A DNA stretch of 23,262 nt from VGWG01 sp964580075 (GCA_964580075.1 CAZOJL010000036.1:1-23262); one strand, 5' to 3'; numbered from the stretch's first letter, positions 7,552 through 15,864 are shown. Notes: generated from the letters alone by a model not told the origin. Made by a program: numbers and translations.

Positions 7552-9356
7552 ATGCAGTATTCCAGAATCACGTTTTTCTCGCGCAGCAGGTCGCAGACGG
7601 CCTCGACCCCCCGTACGACTTCGTCTGCGGCGTCGAGATTCAAATTCGGTCTGAATTCGGTAAACCGATCATCACCGACGTTGACCACCAGGATTTCGTT
7701 GGGGCTGTTCAGCAGCTCGAGCGTCTTGAGATCGTAGTCGTCGACACCCGACACCGAGGTGATGAAGATCTGGCCGGAATCGGTGAGGATGCGGGCCAAC
7801 TCACCCAGCCGCCGGATAGGGTCGTCGCGGATGTCGCCCTCTTCTCGCAAATCGGCGTCGAGGCCGCGTGTCACATTTTCCATGCCGAGGTAGTACGCCT
7901 TGTACTGCATGGCAAACAGGCTCCGCTCCAAGGCGCGGGCAAACGCTTCGCCCACCGACGCGTCGTCGCTCGTGAAGACCACGAACTTCGCGCCATGGCC
8001 ATAGGTGGCAACACGTTCATCCTTGGGGATGGCGCTGTTTTTCCACGCGATTTCACGTTCACGGATGTGCTCCTGCAAGGTCGATTCCCGGGCGCTGACG
8101 CCAGCCAGGATGATCCCCGCGCCGGCGATCTCGTAATTGTCCACAATCACCAGCCGTCCGGTCTGCTCGATGTCGCCGATCACATCGAACGCGACCGGTT
8201 TGGGCGTCTCCAGGATGACCTCCGCCACGTCGTGACGGTCGACCTGCTGTTTGTCAGCCACCGTGCCGAGTTCTGTGGCGTCGAGCACGGTCAGCACCTC
8301 GACCAGTTTGACCGGCGAGCGCACCGCGCCCAGTTTGAGCTTGTACACCTTGTCCCGTATCATCGGGGAGCGTCCCATCCAGAAGAGGTTCACGCGAAAA
8401 CGCGTACCCACCTGCAACGGAATCTCGCTCTGCTTGACCATCCACTCGCCTGCCTTGATATAGATCTGCGTATCGAGCGTGAAGCCGGGGGCCTCGCCGG
8501 CCGAAGCCGTCTGCTTGACGGGGCCGTTGAAATATTCGATAGAGGCGATCCGCGAGGTCTTTCCGGAAGGCTGGAACACCACGGCGTCCCCCGCGGCAAT
8601 CGTCCCCGTCTCAATCGTTCCGGTCACGATGCGGCGCTCGTCTCCCTGTTCGGTGAACTTGTAGATGTCCTGCACCGGGAGGCGAAAGGGTAAGGCGTGC
8701 GGGAATTCCTTGCGTTGGAAGGCGTCGATCTGTTCCAGCAGCGTCGGACCGGAGTACCACGGCGTCACCGATGACCGTTCCGCGATGTTCACACCTTGCA
8801 TGCCGCTGACCGGGATGAAACTCACCGACACGATCCCCAGTCGGCCCAAGAAGGCGGTATACTCATCGCGAATGCGCTCGTACACCTCCTGGCTGTAATC
8901 GACGAGATCCATTTTGTTCACCAGGACGGCGAGTTGGCGCAGTCCCAGCATGGAGAGCATATACCCGTGCCGTTTGGTGTTTTCGCGAACACCCTCCTTG
9001 GCATCGATGGTCAGCAGCGCGGCTTCCGCGCGCGACGCCCCGGTGATCATGTTCTTGAGGAACTCGATATGGCCGGGCGCGTCAATGAGAATATAGCGCC
9101 GCTTGGCCGTGCGGAAGAAGCACCGCGCCGCGTCAATGGTGATGCCTTGCGCCTGCTCATCCTTGAGCGCGTCGAGGAGAAAGGCATATTCAAACGGCTT
9201 GGCGTTGCGGCGGCACATGGCCTGAACCTGCTCCAGCTTGCCTTTGGGCAACGCGCCGGTCTCCGCCAGGAGCCGACCGATGACCGTGCTCTTGCCATGG
9301 TCTACATGGCCGGCCATCACGATGCTGATCTGTTCGTTCTGTTCTTTCGTATCCAT
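7548..9356 (-). CDS. cysN: sulfate adenylyltransferase subunit 1 with degenerate APS kinase tail
   Basis: Regulatory GTPase subunit of ATP sulfurylase, which with CysD makes APS from sulfate and ATP. 602 aa. Residues ~8-225 are an EF-Tu-like G domain: G1 GHVDHGKST (16-24), GITIDAARCFF, G3 DAPGH (92-96), G4 NKMD (147-150). Two beta-barrel domains follow to ~430. Residues ~441-602 align in order with APS kinase, but the Walker A position reads FTSDDASVGEAF instead of a GxxGxGKST loop, and the usual DGDNVR reads GMENVT. That domain should not bind ATP in the normal way. ATG 9356 has GGGAG 7 bases upstream; a GTG at 9362 is less likely. It is the third gene of the operon, 134 bases after cysD. 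Confidence 0.93.
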   Translation of the reverse strand: MDTKEQNEQISIVMAGHVDHGKSTVIGRLLAETGALPKGKLEQVQAMCRRNAKPFEYAFLLDALKDEQAQGITIDAARCFFRTAKRRYILIDAPGHIEFLKNMITGASRAEAALLTIDAKEGVRENTKRHGYMLSMLGLRQLAVLVNKMDLVDYSQEVYERIRDEYTAFLGRLGIVSVSFIPVSGMQGVNIAERSSVTPWYSGPTLLEQIDAFQRKEFPHALPFRLPVQDIYKFTEQGDERRIVTGTIETGTIAAGDAVVFQPSGKTSRIASIEYFNGPVKQTASAGEAPGFTLDTQIYIKAGEWMVKQSEIPLQVGTRFRVNLFWMGRSPMIRDKVYKLKLGAVRSPVKLVEVLTVLDATELGTVADKQQVDRHDVAEVILETPKPVAFDVIGDIEQTGRLVIVDNYEIAGAGIILAGVSARESTLQEHIREREIAWKNSAIPKDERVATYGHGAKFVVFTSDDASVGEAFARALERSLFAMQYKAYYLGMENVTRGLDADLREEGDIRDDPIRRLGELARILTDSGQIFITSVSGVDDYDLKTLELLNSPNEILVVNVGDDRFTEFRPNLNLDAADEVVRGVEAVCDLLREKNVILEYCI

Positions 9357-9464
9357 GCGCACACTCCCGTATCTCCGACCGATCCCCTCTGGCGGCCGGT
9401 CACCCGTCTTCTCCGCTTCCTGTCAATCCCCCGGCTTGCAGCCTAACACGCAACTCCGAGTCCA

Positions 9465-9480
9465 CCCCGGCAACCCGGGG
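9465..9480 (-). other. intercistronic hairpin between cysD and cysN
   Basis: CCCCGG (9465-9470) and CCGGGG (9475-9480) pair perfectly around a CAAC tetraloop in the 134-base gap after the cysD stop. There is no T-run, so it may stabilise or separate the two messages rather than terminate them. The function is inferred from position only. Confidence 0.4.
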
Positions 9481-9490
9481 GTGATGTACC

Positions 9491-10372
9491 TCACATGTAA
9501 CCGCCTCGCCGCAGGGTTTCCAAACCGCCGCCGTCCTCCTTGTCCTGCTCGCGGCCCGAACGCTCGGCGATGTCGGCGAACTTGCCGCCGCGCAGTTCTT
9601 CGATGATCTCCGCCACATTTGTGGCGGTGGAGTCCACCGGGCTGGTGCAGGGGTGGCACCCCAGCGACCGGTAACGCTTCCCGTTGCCTTGATCAAAGTA
9701 GAGCGAAATGATGGGAATGTTCTCCCGCTCAATGTATTCCCAGATATTCAGCTCCGTCCAGTCGAGTAACGGGTGGATCCGGACGTGCGTGCCGGGCGCA
9801 AAGTCGGTTTTGTACTGCTTCCAGAGCTCCGGAGGCTGATCGCCCACGTCCCACTCGTTCTGCTGGTCCCGGGCCGAGAAATAGCGCTCTTTGGAGCGGC
9901 TCCCCTCCTCATCCGCGCGCGCACCCACGATCACGCCTGTAAAAGGTTCCGGTTTGTTTTCCGCCACCAGGCGACCCGCGGTGTGGTCCATCCGCATCCG
10001 GGGCCATTCACCGGAGAGGGTGTGTTTCAGTGCCTCGCTTTTCAGCGAGCGGCAGCAGGCCACACGTGACAGGGCCCCATCCGGGAACGTCTGCTTGGCA
10101 TTGAGCGCGGTCGCATTTTGCCCGACGATCAGGTCCAGACGCAGCTCCCGCGCCAACCGGTCGCGGTAGGTGATCATTTCGGGAATCTTGTAGTGGGTGT
10201 CGATATGCATCAAGGGAAAAGGCACATGGCTGAAGAAGGCCTTGCGAGCCAGCCACAACAGCACGGTGCTATCCTTGCCGATCGACCAGAGCATCACCAG
10301 GCTTTTGAATTCCCGGTAAGCCTCGCGGAGGATGTGTACACTGGTTGCCTCGAGTTTGTCCAAATGCGTCAT
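9491..10372 (-). CDS. cysD: sulfate adenylyltransferase subunit 2
   Basis: Catalytic PP-loop ATPase subunit of ATP sulfurylase; forms APS from sulfate and ATP together with the GTPase CysN. The 293-aa product is near the family norm (~300). The PP-loop is SIGKDS (30-35). Other CysD blocks are visible: HIDTHYKIPEM, FTGVIVGARADEEGSRSKER, RIHPLLDWTELNIWEYI and SLGCHPCTSPV. The start ATG at 10372 has AGGAG 7 bases upstream. It lies 99 bases downstream of cysH and before cysN. Confidence 0.95.
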   Translation of the reverse strand: MTHLDKLEATSVHILREAYREFKSLVMLWSIGKDSTVLLWLARKAFFSHVPFPLMHIDTHYKIPEMITYRDRLARELRLDLIVGQNATALNAKQTFPDGALSRVACCRSLKSEALKHTLSGEWPRMRMDHTAGRLVAENKPEPFTGVIVGARADEEGSRSKERYFSARDQQNEWDVGDQPPELWKQYKTDFAPGTHVRIHPLLDWTELNIWEYIERENIPIISLYFDQGNGKRYRSLGCHPCTSPVDSTATNVAEIIEELRGGKFADIAERSGREQDKEDGGGLETLRRGGYM

Positions 10373-10471
10373 GGCTCATCTCCTGTTCCTGGCGATGAAC
10401 CGCTCCGTCCAGAAGCAGTCATCGGATCTCTTGTTGCCTTGCGATTCAATCACCGCGTCTGAGCGGAAGAT

Positions 10472-11185
10472 TCACTGTTGCGCGTCGTGCAGATGCAATC
10501 CGCACTCCTTGTGTTCAGGCAGCTCCCACCACCACCGGCCGGCGCGGCTATCCTCGCCCGGAGCCACCGGCCGTGTACAGCACGCACACCCGATCGAGGG
10601 ATAGCCCCGATCCATCAGATGGTTGTAGGGCAGATCATGCTGCCGCACGTAGGCGTCGATGTCGCCGGCCGTCCAGTCAGCCAGCGGATTGATCTTGACG
10701 ATCCCGCCATGCGCCGCGTCACGCTCAATCGTGGCCAGAGAGCCGCGGGTGACACTCTCCTCCCGGCGCAATCCCGTAATCCAGGCATCCACTCCCGATA
10801 AGGCCCTGCGCAGCGGCTCGACCTTCCGAATATGACAGCACTCCCGCCGTGCCTCCAGGCTCTGCTTGAACGAATACAACCCTTGCTCCGTCTCCAGTGT
10901 TTCGACCGCTTCATGCCGCGGAAAGTACCATTCGATCCGCACGCCGAGTTGCTGCCGGATCTCCTCGGCACAGGCGTATGTCTCCTCCGGAAGTCGGCCG
11001 GTGTCGATGGAGAACACCCGCACGTCCTGGCGGACACTTGCCGCCAGATGAATCAGGACCGAGTCTTGCAGACTGGTCGCGACAACGATACGGGGGTGAA
11101 ACGTCTCCAATGCCCAGCGCACAATGTCCGCTGCAGTTCCGTCGCCCGTGTATGCCGTGCTGTTTCCCGCGTCAGATTGCTCCAT
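10472..11185 (-). CDS. cysH: adenylylsulfate (APS) reductase, assimilatory
   Basis: Thiol-dependent reductase releasing sulfite. The 237-aa product carries C116-C117 and C200-X2-C203, the cysteines that bind a [4Fe-4S] cluster in bacterial APS reductases. It also has the catalytic C-terminal cysteine in KECGLH (C228). The cluster pairs point to APS rather than PAPS as substrate, which agrees with the P-loop-less APS kinase region in the operon's CysN. Other family blocks are VATSLQDSVLIHL, VFSIDTGRLPEETY and WITGLRREES. ATG 11185 has GAGG 4 bases upstream; an extension to 11338 runs through AT-rich promoter-like DNA and is unlikely. First gene of the operon. Confidence 0.94.
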   Translation of the reverse strand: MEQSDAGNSTAYTGDGTAADIVRWALETFHPRIVVATSLQDSVLIHLAASVRQDVRVFSIDTGRLPEETYACAEEIRQQLGVRIEWYFPRHEAVETLETEQGLYSFKQSLEARRECCHIRKVEPLRRALSGVDAWITGLRREESVTRGSLATIERDAAHGGIVKINPLADWTAGDIDAYVRQHDLPYNHLMDRGYPSIGCACCTRPVAPGEDSRAGRWWWELPEHKECGLHLHDAQQ

Positions 11186-11231
11186 ATTGCCTCTACCCTT
11201 ACAATGCCTAGTAAGTCTACGAATAAAGTAG

Positions 11232-11260
11232 AGTATTTCACATTCGGGATCACTTGTAAA
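11232..11260 (-). promoter_or_regulatory. candidate promoter of the sulfate assimilation operon
   Basis: On the minus strand TTTACA (-35, 11260-11255) and AATACT (-10, 11237-11232) are separated by 17 bases, matching the sigma70 consensus at 5/6 and 4/6. A poly-A/T stretch (11264-11280) sits just upstream like an UP element. Transcription would start near 11225, giving a ~40-base leader before cysH. CACTT-GTA-AAGTG (11251-11263) is a perfect 5-bp dyad overlapping the -35 and could be an operator. A short CTTAC/GTAAG hairpin (11201-11218) falls in the leader. Confidence 0.5.
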
Positions 11261-11426
11261 GTGCTTTTTTAAAAAATATGCATTCTGGAAGTGTGTCAAC
11301 TGGAAGAAAGTATCACACCGATACGATGAAGCGATCATTGCCGTACAATAGAAGTGTTCCGGCTGTTGGTCCTCACATCGTGAACGTCATCGCGCAGGCT
11401 CTCGGGGCATCGAAGGAGCCTGGCAT

Positions 11427-13277
11427 TCATGAGGCATACTCTCCGCCGGCCCGGTCAAACCGCGCGAGGCTGTCGGCCAGGCCGCCGATCCGGTTGCGTC
11501 CGAGCCAGACGCGACGGTGGCCTTCGACCAGCGCCTGCCAATCGCGACGCAGTTCGGTGCGCGTGGGCCCGTGATCCAGCGCGCCGCTGATCAGCGCGCG
11601 GCCGCGTGTGGCGGCATGCGCCACGAGATGAGCCGACTGGCGCACTTCGTCCTCCAACAGCGCCCCGTCGGGGGCTGCGCATCGCGCCCATTCGACGGTG
11701 GCGGCGGCACGGGCCGCAATCTCGCCTACTGCCGCCAGCGTTGCGTCGGTGACGCCCTCGCCGACTTTCCGCTCACGGCCATTCGCCAGAATATGGTGCA
11801 GTTCGGAGCTGTTGCTCATCTGTTTGCCGCAGGTCAGGTATGCATCGCCCAGTTCCAGCGTGGTCCGGCCGAGCACACCGGCGGCGTCCTGAAAGACATG
11901 ATGGTCGAGGGCGTCCGCCAGTTTCAGCTCGCGGTTGGCATCCAGACACCAGGAGACCGCAGCCCCGTACATGAACCCCGGGAAACTCACGGGCAACGTC
12001 TGCCAGTGTCCGTTATCGCCCCAATCGGTGATCAGGTAACCGGATGCGCCGTGGCGGCGGCCATGCTCGGCCGCCGCCATGAGATTGGCCCTGGCATTCG
12101 TCATGCGTCCCGCCAGGCTGTTCCAGGCCGAGGTGCCGGGACAGACGAAAAAGGAGAGGCCCGCAGCGGCGAACTTTTCGCCGTGCGAGGCATACGGGTG
12201 GTCTGCCTCATATCCCCATTCCAGCGCGATCACATCCTTCGGCAGTTCGGACACCCATTCGGGGTGCTGGAGGATGATGTCGCCCCAGAAGATCATGGTG
12301 CGTTTCTGCGCCGAGACGAGTTTGTAGATTTCGATCAGGAAGTCGAAGTAGACGCGTCCGCACCCGATGCGATCGGCCTTCTCCCGGGAGCGCCCGCAGC
12401 CGACATCCCACGTCTCGTCGCACCCGACGTTAAACAGCGGCGCGGTGAAATTCGGCAACAGTTCTGCGTACAGTCCGCGGAGGAAATCCACGCTTCGAGG
12501 GTCAGTGGGACACAGGCTGAACGGATGGGGGCAGGGGATCTTGGACCAGGGAAACAGAAATCCGCCGTCCGGACACTCGGCCAGCGGGCGATACGCCTCC
12601 ACCTGGAGCCATCGCTCCAGGTGGCCGAACGAGTTCTGGTTCGGCACCAGCGCGACGCAGCGGGTCTTGCAATAGGCGTCAAGGCAGCGGATCTCCTCGG
12701 CGGTCATGGGGCTGGCTGCCTGCCAGACGGCGGCATGAGAACGGTAGGCGAAGGTGTGCTCGGTATAGAGTTCCAGATGGTTGATGCGCCACTCCGCGAG
12801 TCGATCGATCAGTGCGAAAAGCGCGGGCATCGTCGGCACCTTGTCCCGGCTGATGTCGAGCATCACGCCGCGCACGGGGAAATCGGGGTGATCGACGATC
12901 CGGCCGGCGGGCAGCGATCCGCCCGTGAGCCGCCGCAACTGGCGCAGCACCATCGCCGCATAAAACACGCCGGCGGCGTCCGAGGCGCTGACCGTGATCG
13001 CGGCGACACCGATTTCCAGTTCGTACCCCTGCGCCGGATGCCGGTCCGGGACGCACGCAACCCGCACCGCCGCGCCCTCGAAGGCGGCCGGGGACGGATT
13101 GACGGCCGGACGCCAGGCCGGACCGAAGTCGGCTTCCATCGTCTGCAGCGCCGGGAGCAGCTCGGCAACCGGGCCGCGCACGGCGATCACACCGCCGTGC
13201 ACGGCGAACGAGCCTGCTTGCGCCTCGACGCAGCGGGGCAGGGGAACCAGCTCCCGAAAAGCGGGTGTCACAACCAT
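11427..13277 (-). CDS. GH20 beta-N-acetylhexosaminidase, cytoplasmic
   Basis: Retaining glycoside hydrolase family 20 enzyme, removing terminal GlcNAc/GalNAc by substrate-assisted catalysis. 616 aa. Residues ~1-125 match the small GH20b-like alpha/beta domain (YELEIGVAAITVSASDAAGVFYA). The TIM barrel starts at VRGVMLDISRDKVPTM (~136). The catalytic Asp-Glu pair is D287-E288 in NVGCDETW, where many relatives read GGDE. C-terminal ~430-616 is helical. No signal peptide is seen, so it likely acts on imported sugars or recycled wall fragments. ATG 13277 has GGGAGG 7 bases upstream; the longer frame to 13487 runs into phosphomutase. It lies 83 bases downstream of the phosphomutase gene and may be co-transcribed. 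Confidence 0.87.
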   Translation of the reverse strand: MVVTPAFRELVPLPRCVEAQAGSFAVHGGVIAVRGPVAELLPALQTMEADFGPAWRPAVNPSPAAFEGAAVRVACVPDRHPAQGYELEIGVAAITVSASDAAGVFYAAMVLRQLRRLTGGSLPAGRIVDHPDFPVRGVMLDISRDKVPTMPALFALIDRLAEWRINHLELYTEHTFAYRSHAAVWQAASPMTAEEIRCLDAYCKTRCVALVPNQNSFGHLERWLQVEAYRPLAECPDGGFLFPWSKIPCPHPFSLCPTDPRSVDFLRGLYAELLPNFTAPLFNVGCDETWDVGCGRSREKADRIGCGRVYFDFLIEIYKLVSAQKRTMIFWGDIILQHPEWVSELPKDVIALEWGYEADHPYASHGEKFAAAGLSFFVCPGTSAWNSLAGRMTNARANLMAAAEHGRRHGASGYLITDWGDNGHWQTLPVSFPGFMYGAAVSWCLDANRELKLADALDHHVFQDAAGVLGRTTLELGDAYLTCGKQMSNSSELHHILANGRERKVGEGVTDATLAAVGEIAARAAATVEWARCAAPDGALLEDEVRQSAHLVAHAATRGRALISGALDHGPTRTELRRDWQALVEGHRRVWLGRNRIGGLADSLARFDRAGGEYAS

Positions 13278-13360
13278 GTGTATGCCTCCCTGAATACGTC
13301 CCGTTTCGTCGCCGTGCGACGCCAGCCGCACGGGACGCGAGACCTTGCCCACCGGGCGTT

Positions 13361-14704
13361 CTACTGAAACGGTTTGAGCACGGCATCCATCTCCGCGCGA
13401 CGGGCAGCGAGGATCCGGTCGGTCGTCGCCTCGATGATCAGCCGCAGATAGGGTTCGGTGTTGGAGGGGCGGATGCTCAGCCACCACGTCGGAAACTCCA
13501 GCCGCACGCCGTCGAAATCGTAAACCCGGGTCGGTTGCCCGTGCACCTCCGCCGCGGCACGCACCGCGCGGATGGCCGCCTCCTTCTGTTCGATATGGAA
13601 GTTGACCTCGCCCGTCGTCGCGTAACGCCGGATGGGGGCGATCAGGCTACTGAAGGTGTCGCCGCGGCGGCGGGCCGCCGCCAACTCGCCCAGCACAATC
13701 AGGGCGGCCAACTCGCCCGAATCGCAGTGGAAAAAATCACGGAAATAGTAGTGCCCCGCCAACTCGCCGCCGCAGACCGCGCCGCATTCGCGCAGCAGGA
13801 CCTTGGCGAAGGCGTGACCCACCTTGCCGATCACCGGTTCGGCGCCGTCGGCCCGGAGCGCCTCGATGACGCCGCGCGAGGTGCGGATGTCGTGAATCAC
13901 CCGCGCGCCGGGCTCGCGGCGAAGGAAGCGGCGGGCGATGATGGGAATCAGCAGGTCGGGCTGAATGAACGCGCCGGTCTCGTCGATGAACATCACGCGG
14001 TCGGCGTCGCCGTCAAAAATCACGCCGGCGTCGAGCCGCCGCTCACGCACCATAGCCATGAGCGGCGCGCAGTTCTCCACTTCCAGCGGATTGGGAGGAT
14101 GGTGGGGAAACCGGCCGTCGGGGGTGTCGTTGAGATAGCGCGTCTCGGCACCGAACAGTTCATGGACCACGAGCGCGGCCATGCCATCGGAGCAATCGAC
14201 CGCGAACCGCAGCCCGGTGAGATCGGGTATCCAGGCGCGCAGGAAGTCGAGAAACGCGGCCAGGCGGTCGGTGGTGCGGCACAGGCCGGGCCGGAGCGCG
14301 GGCGGCGGCAGGTCGGGCATCCCGACGAGATGCTCCAGTTCGCCGAGCCCGGTCGCATAGCCGACTGGAACGGCCTCGCGACGAGAAATTTTGAGGCCGT
14401 TGTAGGCCGCCGGGTTATGCGAAGCGGTGATCTGAACCGAGGCGTCGTAGCCATCCAGGGCCGTGAAATAATAGACCATCGGCGTGGTGCAGAGACCCAG
14501 GTCGTCGACCGCACACCCGACCTCGGTCAGCCCGCGCACGAGGGCGTCGCGCACGGCGGGTGACGACAGACGCGCGTCCCGTCCGACCAGCACCCGGCGC
14601 GCCTCAAGCAGTCCCGGCAGGCAGCGTCCGATCCGGTACACTATCGCGGCGTCGAAATCCGTCCCGTAGACACCGCGGATGTCGTAGGCTTTGAAAATGC
14701 TCAT
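13361..14704 (-). CDS. phosphomannomutase/phosphoglucomutase
   Basis: Alpha-D-phosphohexomutase moving phosphate between C1 and C6 of mannose or glucose phosphate, supplying sugar nucleotides. The 447-aa product has the four-domain layout of the ManB/AlgC type. The phosphoserine loop is TASHNP (S95), the metal loop DGDADR (231-236), the sugar-binding loop GGELAGHYYF and the phosphate-binding loop RPSNTEPYLRL near the C-terminus. All are intact. The start ATG at 14704 (AYDIRG follows closely, as usual) has a modest AGG 8 bases upstream. The next gene downstream is the GH20 enzyme. Whether mannose, glucose or both are substrates cannot be read from the sequence. Confidence 0.92.
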   Translation of the reverse strand: MSIFKAYDIRGVYGTDFDAAIVYRIGRCLPGLLEARRVLVGRDARLSSPAVRDALVRGLTEVGCAVDDLGLCTTPMVYYFTALDGYDASVQITASHNPAAYNGLKISRREAVPVGYATGLGELEHLVGMPDLPPPALRPGLCRTTDRLAAFLDFLRAWIPDLTGLRFAVDCSDGMAALVVHELFGAETRYLNDTPDGRFPHHPPNPLEVENCAPLMAMVRERRLDAGVIFDGDADRVMFIDETGAFIQPDLLIPIIARRFLRREPGARVIHDIRTSRGVIEALRADGAEPVIGKVGHAFAKVLLRECGAVCGGELAGHYYFRDFFHCDSGELAALIVLGELAAARRRGDTFSSLIAPIRRYATTGEVNFHIEQKEAAIRAVRAAAEVHGQPTRVYDFDGVRLEFPTWWLSIRPSNTEPYLRLIIEATTDRILAARRAEMDAVLKPFQ

Positions 14705-14763
14705 GATCCGACCTGAGTGCCTTACGGCCAAGGAACCGTGAACAAAAATAAGTTGTTACGCTG

Positions 14764-14815
14764 CCCTCTCCCCCTGGGAGAGGGTCGGGGTGAGGGTTGT
14801 GGGCGCCAGCCCACA
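14764..14815. repeat. paired GC-rich hairpins (palindromic intergenic repeat)
   Basis: Two perfect stems in tandem: CCCTCTCCC/GGGAGAGGG (14764-14772 with 14776-14784, 3-base loop) and TGTGGGC/GCCCACA (14798-14804 with 14809-14815, 4-base loop). The second abuts the stop codon of the small membrane gene on the minus strand. The first resembles the CCCTCTCCC palindromes seen between genes in many unrelated bacteria. On the minus strand TTATTTTTG follows ~11 bases after the first stem, so together they might terminate the small gene. Confidence 0.55.
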
Positions 14816-15268
14816 TTAGTCGAGGAGCAGCAGGATCCCGCCCACCCCGTCACCGCTCCCCTGGAGCGACTGGAGAAGCACCTCGGCGCGGCCCGTCAGG
14901 TTGGTCTCGGCCGTCAGTGCCTGCACCAGTTGCCGGCGCCGATTGGCGGCCGCCTGAGCCCGTTCCTCAGCCAGACGTTCCTGCTGCGTGACAAGCCAGA
15001 TGCCGCCCAGTAGGCAGCCGAAGAGCAGGCAGCAGGTGCCGACCAGGAACACCGTGACCAGCCGAACCCGGACCACACGCTCGCTGGCGACCCGCCACCC
15101 CTCCTCCAGTTTCCACCGTTCCCGCTCGGACGCCAACTTCTCGCGCTCCAGCGCCATCCGTTCCCGTTCGAGCTGGATCTTCTCCCGTTCGAGTTGCAGA
15201 TCGACACGCGTGACGGGGTCACCCGTTTCGTCAACCTCAACCACCGTCTCTGGATTCTGAGTCTGCAT
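14816..15268 (-). CDS. small coiled-coil single-pass membrane protein, unknown function
   Basis: I do not recognise this protein. It is 150 aa. Residues ~20-65 are a highly charged helix with heptad-like LERE/LEREK repeats. One hydrophobic segment follows at ~72-95 (VTVFLVGTCCLLFGCLLGGIWLV), then a second charged Ala/Arg/Gln-rich helix at ~96-125 and a Gly-Leu tail. This suggests a membrane anchor between two coiled coils. ATG 15268 is preferred, with GAGAG about 4 bases upstream; upstream in-frame residues to 15439 look non-coding. It stands alone on the minus strand, upstream of the phosphomutase gene and divergent from rny. Confidence 0.6.
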   Translation of the reverse strand: MQTQNPETVVEVDETGDPVTRVDLQLEREKIQLERERMALEREKLASERERWKLEEGWRVASERVVRVRLVTVFLVGTCCLLFGCLLGGIWLVTQQERLAEERAQAAANRRRQLVQALTAETNLTGRAEVLLQSLQGSGDGVGGILLLLD

Positions 15269-15514
15269 AAGGCTCTCTCTCTGCGTTGCCGGAATCCCGT
15301 GTGGCGCCTGAATTGCCGTTTCCCGGGTCGTTTTTCCCGTGCCCCCGGCTCGACCGCACACCGGATCGCGAAACCGACGCACCGCAATAACCATAGCAAC
15401 GCCCGTCTGATCCTGCAAGCGAAGACATGGCCAGGGCAAACGGATCTAAAATCTTATGTTTTTCAGATTCTGGCTCAGGGCTTTCTCTCCAGCTTGGCGC
15501 GTGGCGCAGGATTT

Positions 15515-15712
15515 CTGGAGTGCGGCGGCAAGCGGTATTCCGCGCGACGCCGCTTTTATACACAGCGTCGTAAGTAATTGCGCATGCCATTGTTTACTAT
15601 TATGAAAAACGGCCAAAAATCACACCGTCATGCGCAAGAAGTTATGTCGCTGTGTATAGAAGGGCTGCCCTTTAAAAAGCGGTGTCGCGCTGCGCTTGCC
15701 ACCGCACTCCAG
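15515..15712. repeat. ~200-bp imperfect inverted-repeat element
   Basis: The outer 20 bases of each end are inverted copies with one mismatch (left CTGGAGTGCGGCGGCAAGCG; right ends CACTCCAG). Matching blocks continue inward: GCGACxCCGCTTTT, TATACACAGCG (11 of 11) and TTGCGCATG (9 of 9), with indels between. A 42-base AT-richer centre separates the arms. The right arm has an extra palindrome, AAGGGCTGCCCTT. No target-site duplication is clear. It is a non-coding, MITE-like or large-hairpin repeat. Confidence 0.65.
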
Positions 15713-15835
15713 ATCACGCCAGCCCCGGATCCGGCCTTTTAGACAACGACAGGCGCCAGGAGAAGCAAAAAAAGAGAGAAATTAGATGCGTTTGCCCTGA
15801 AGACATGGCAAATTACCGGCATTCCGTTTCTGAGA

Positions 15836-15864
15836 TTGCTATCACCGGAAGAAAAGGGTATTCT
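15836..15864 (+). promoter_or_regulatory. candidate promoter for rny operon
   Basis: TTGCTA (15836-15841) and TATTCT (15859-15864) are spaced by 17 bases, each 4/6 to sigma70 consensus. If used, transcription starts near 15871 and the palindromic element B lies wholly within a ~210-base 5' leader of rny. This is a pattern match only. Confidence 0.3.

Noticed and set aside
11517..13367. 616-codon open frame antisense to the GH20 gene
   Set aside because: The GH20 frame has recognisable catalytic motifs and a good ribosome binding site. The opposite frame has neither and is a shadow.
13265..14563. 432-codon open frame antisense to the phosphohexomutase gene
   Set aside because: The mutase reading frame contains all family loops. 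The antisense product is Gly/Arg/Ala-rich with no recognisable domain.
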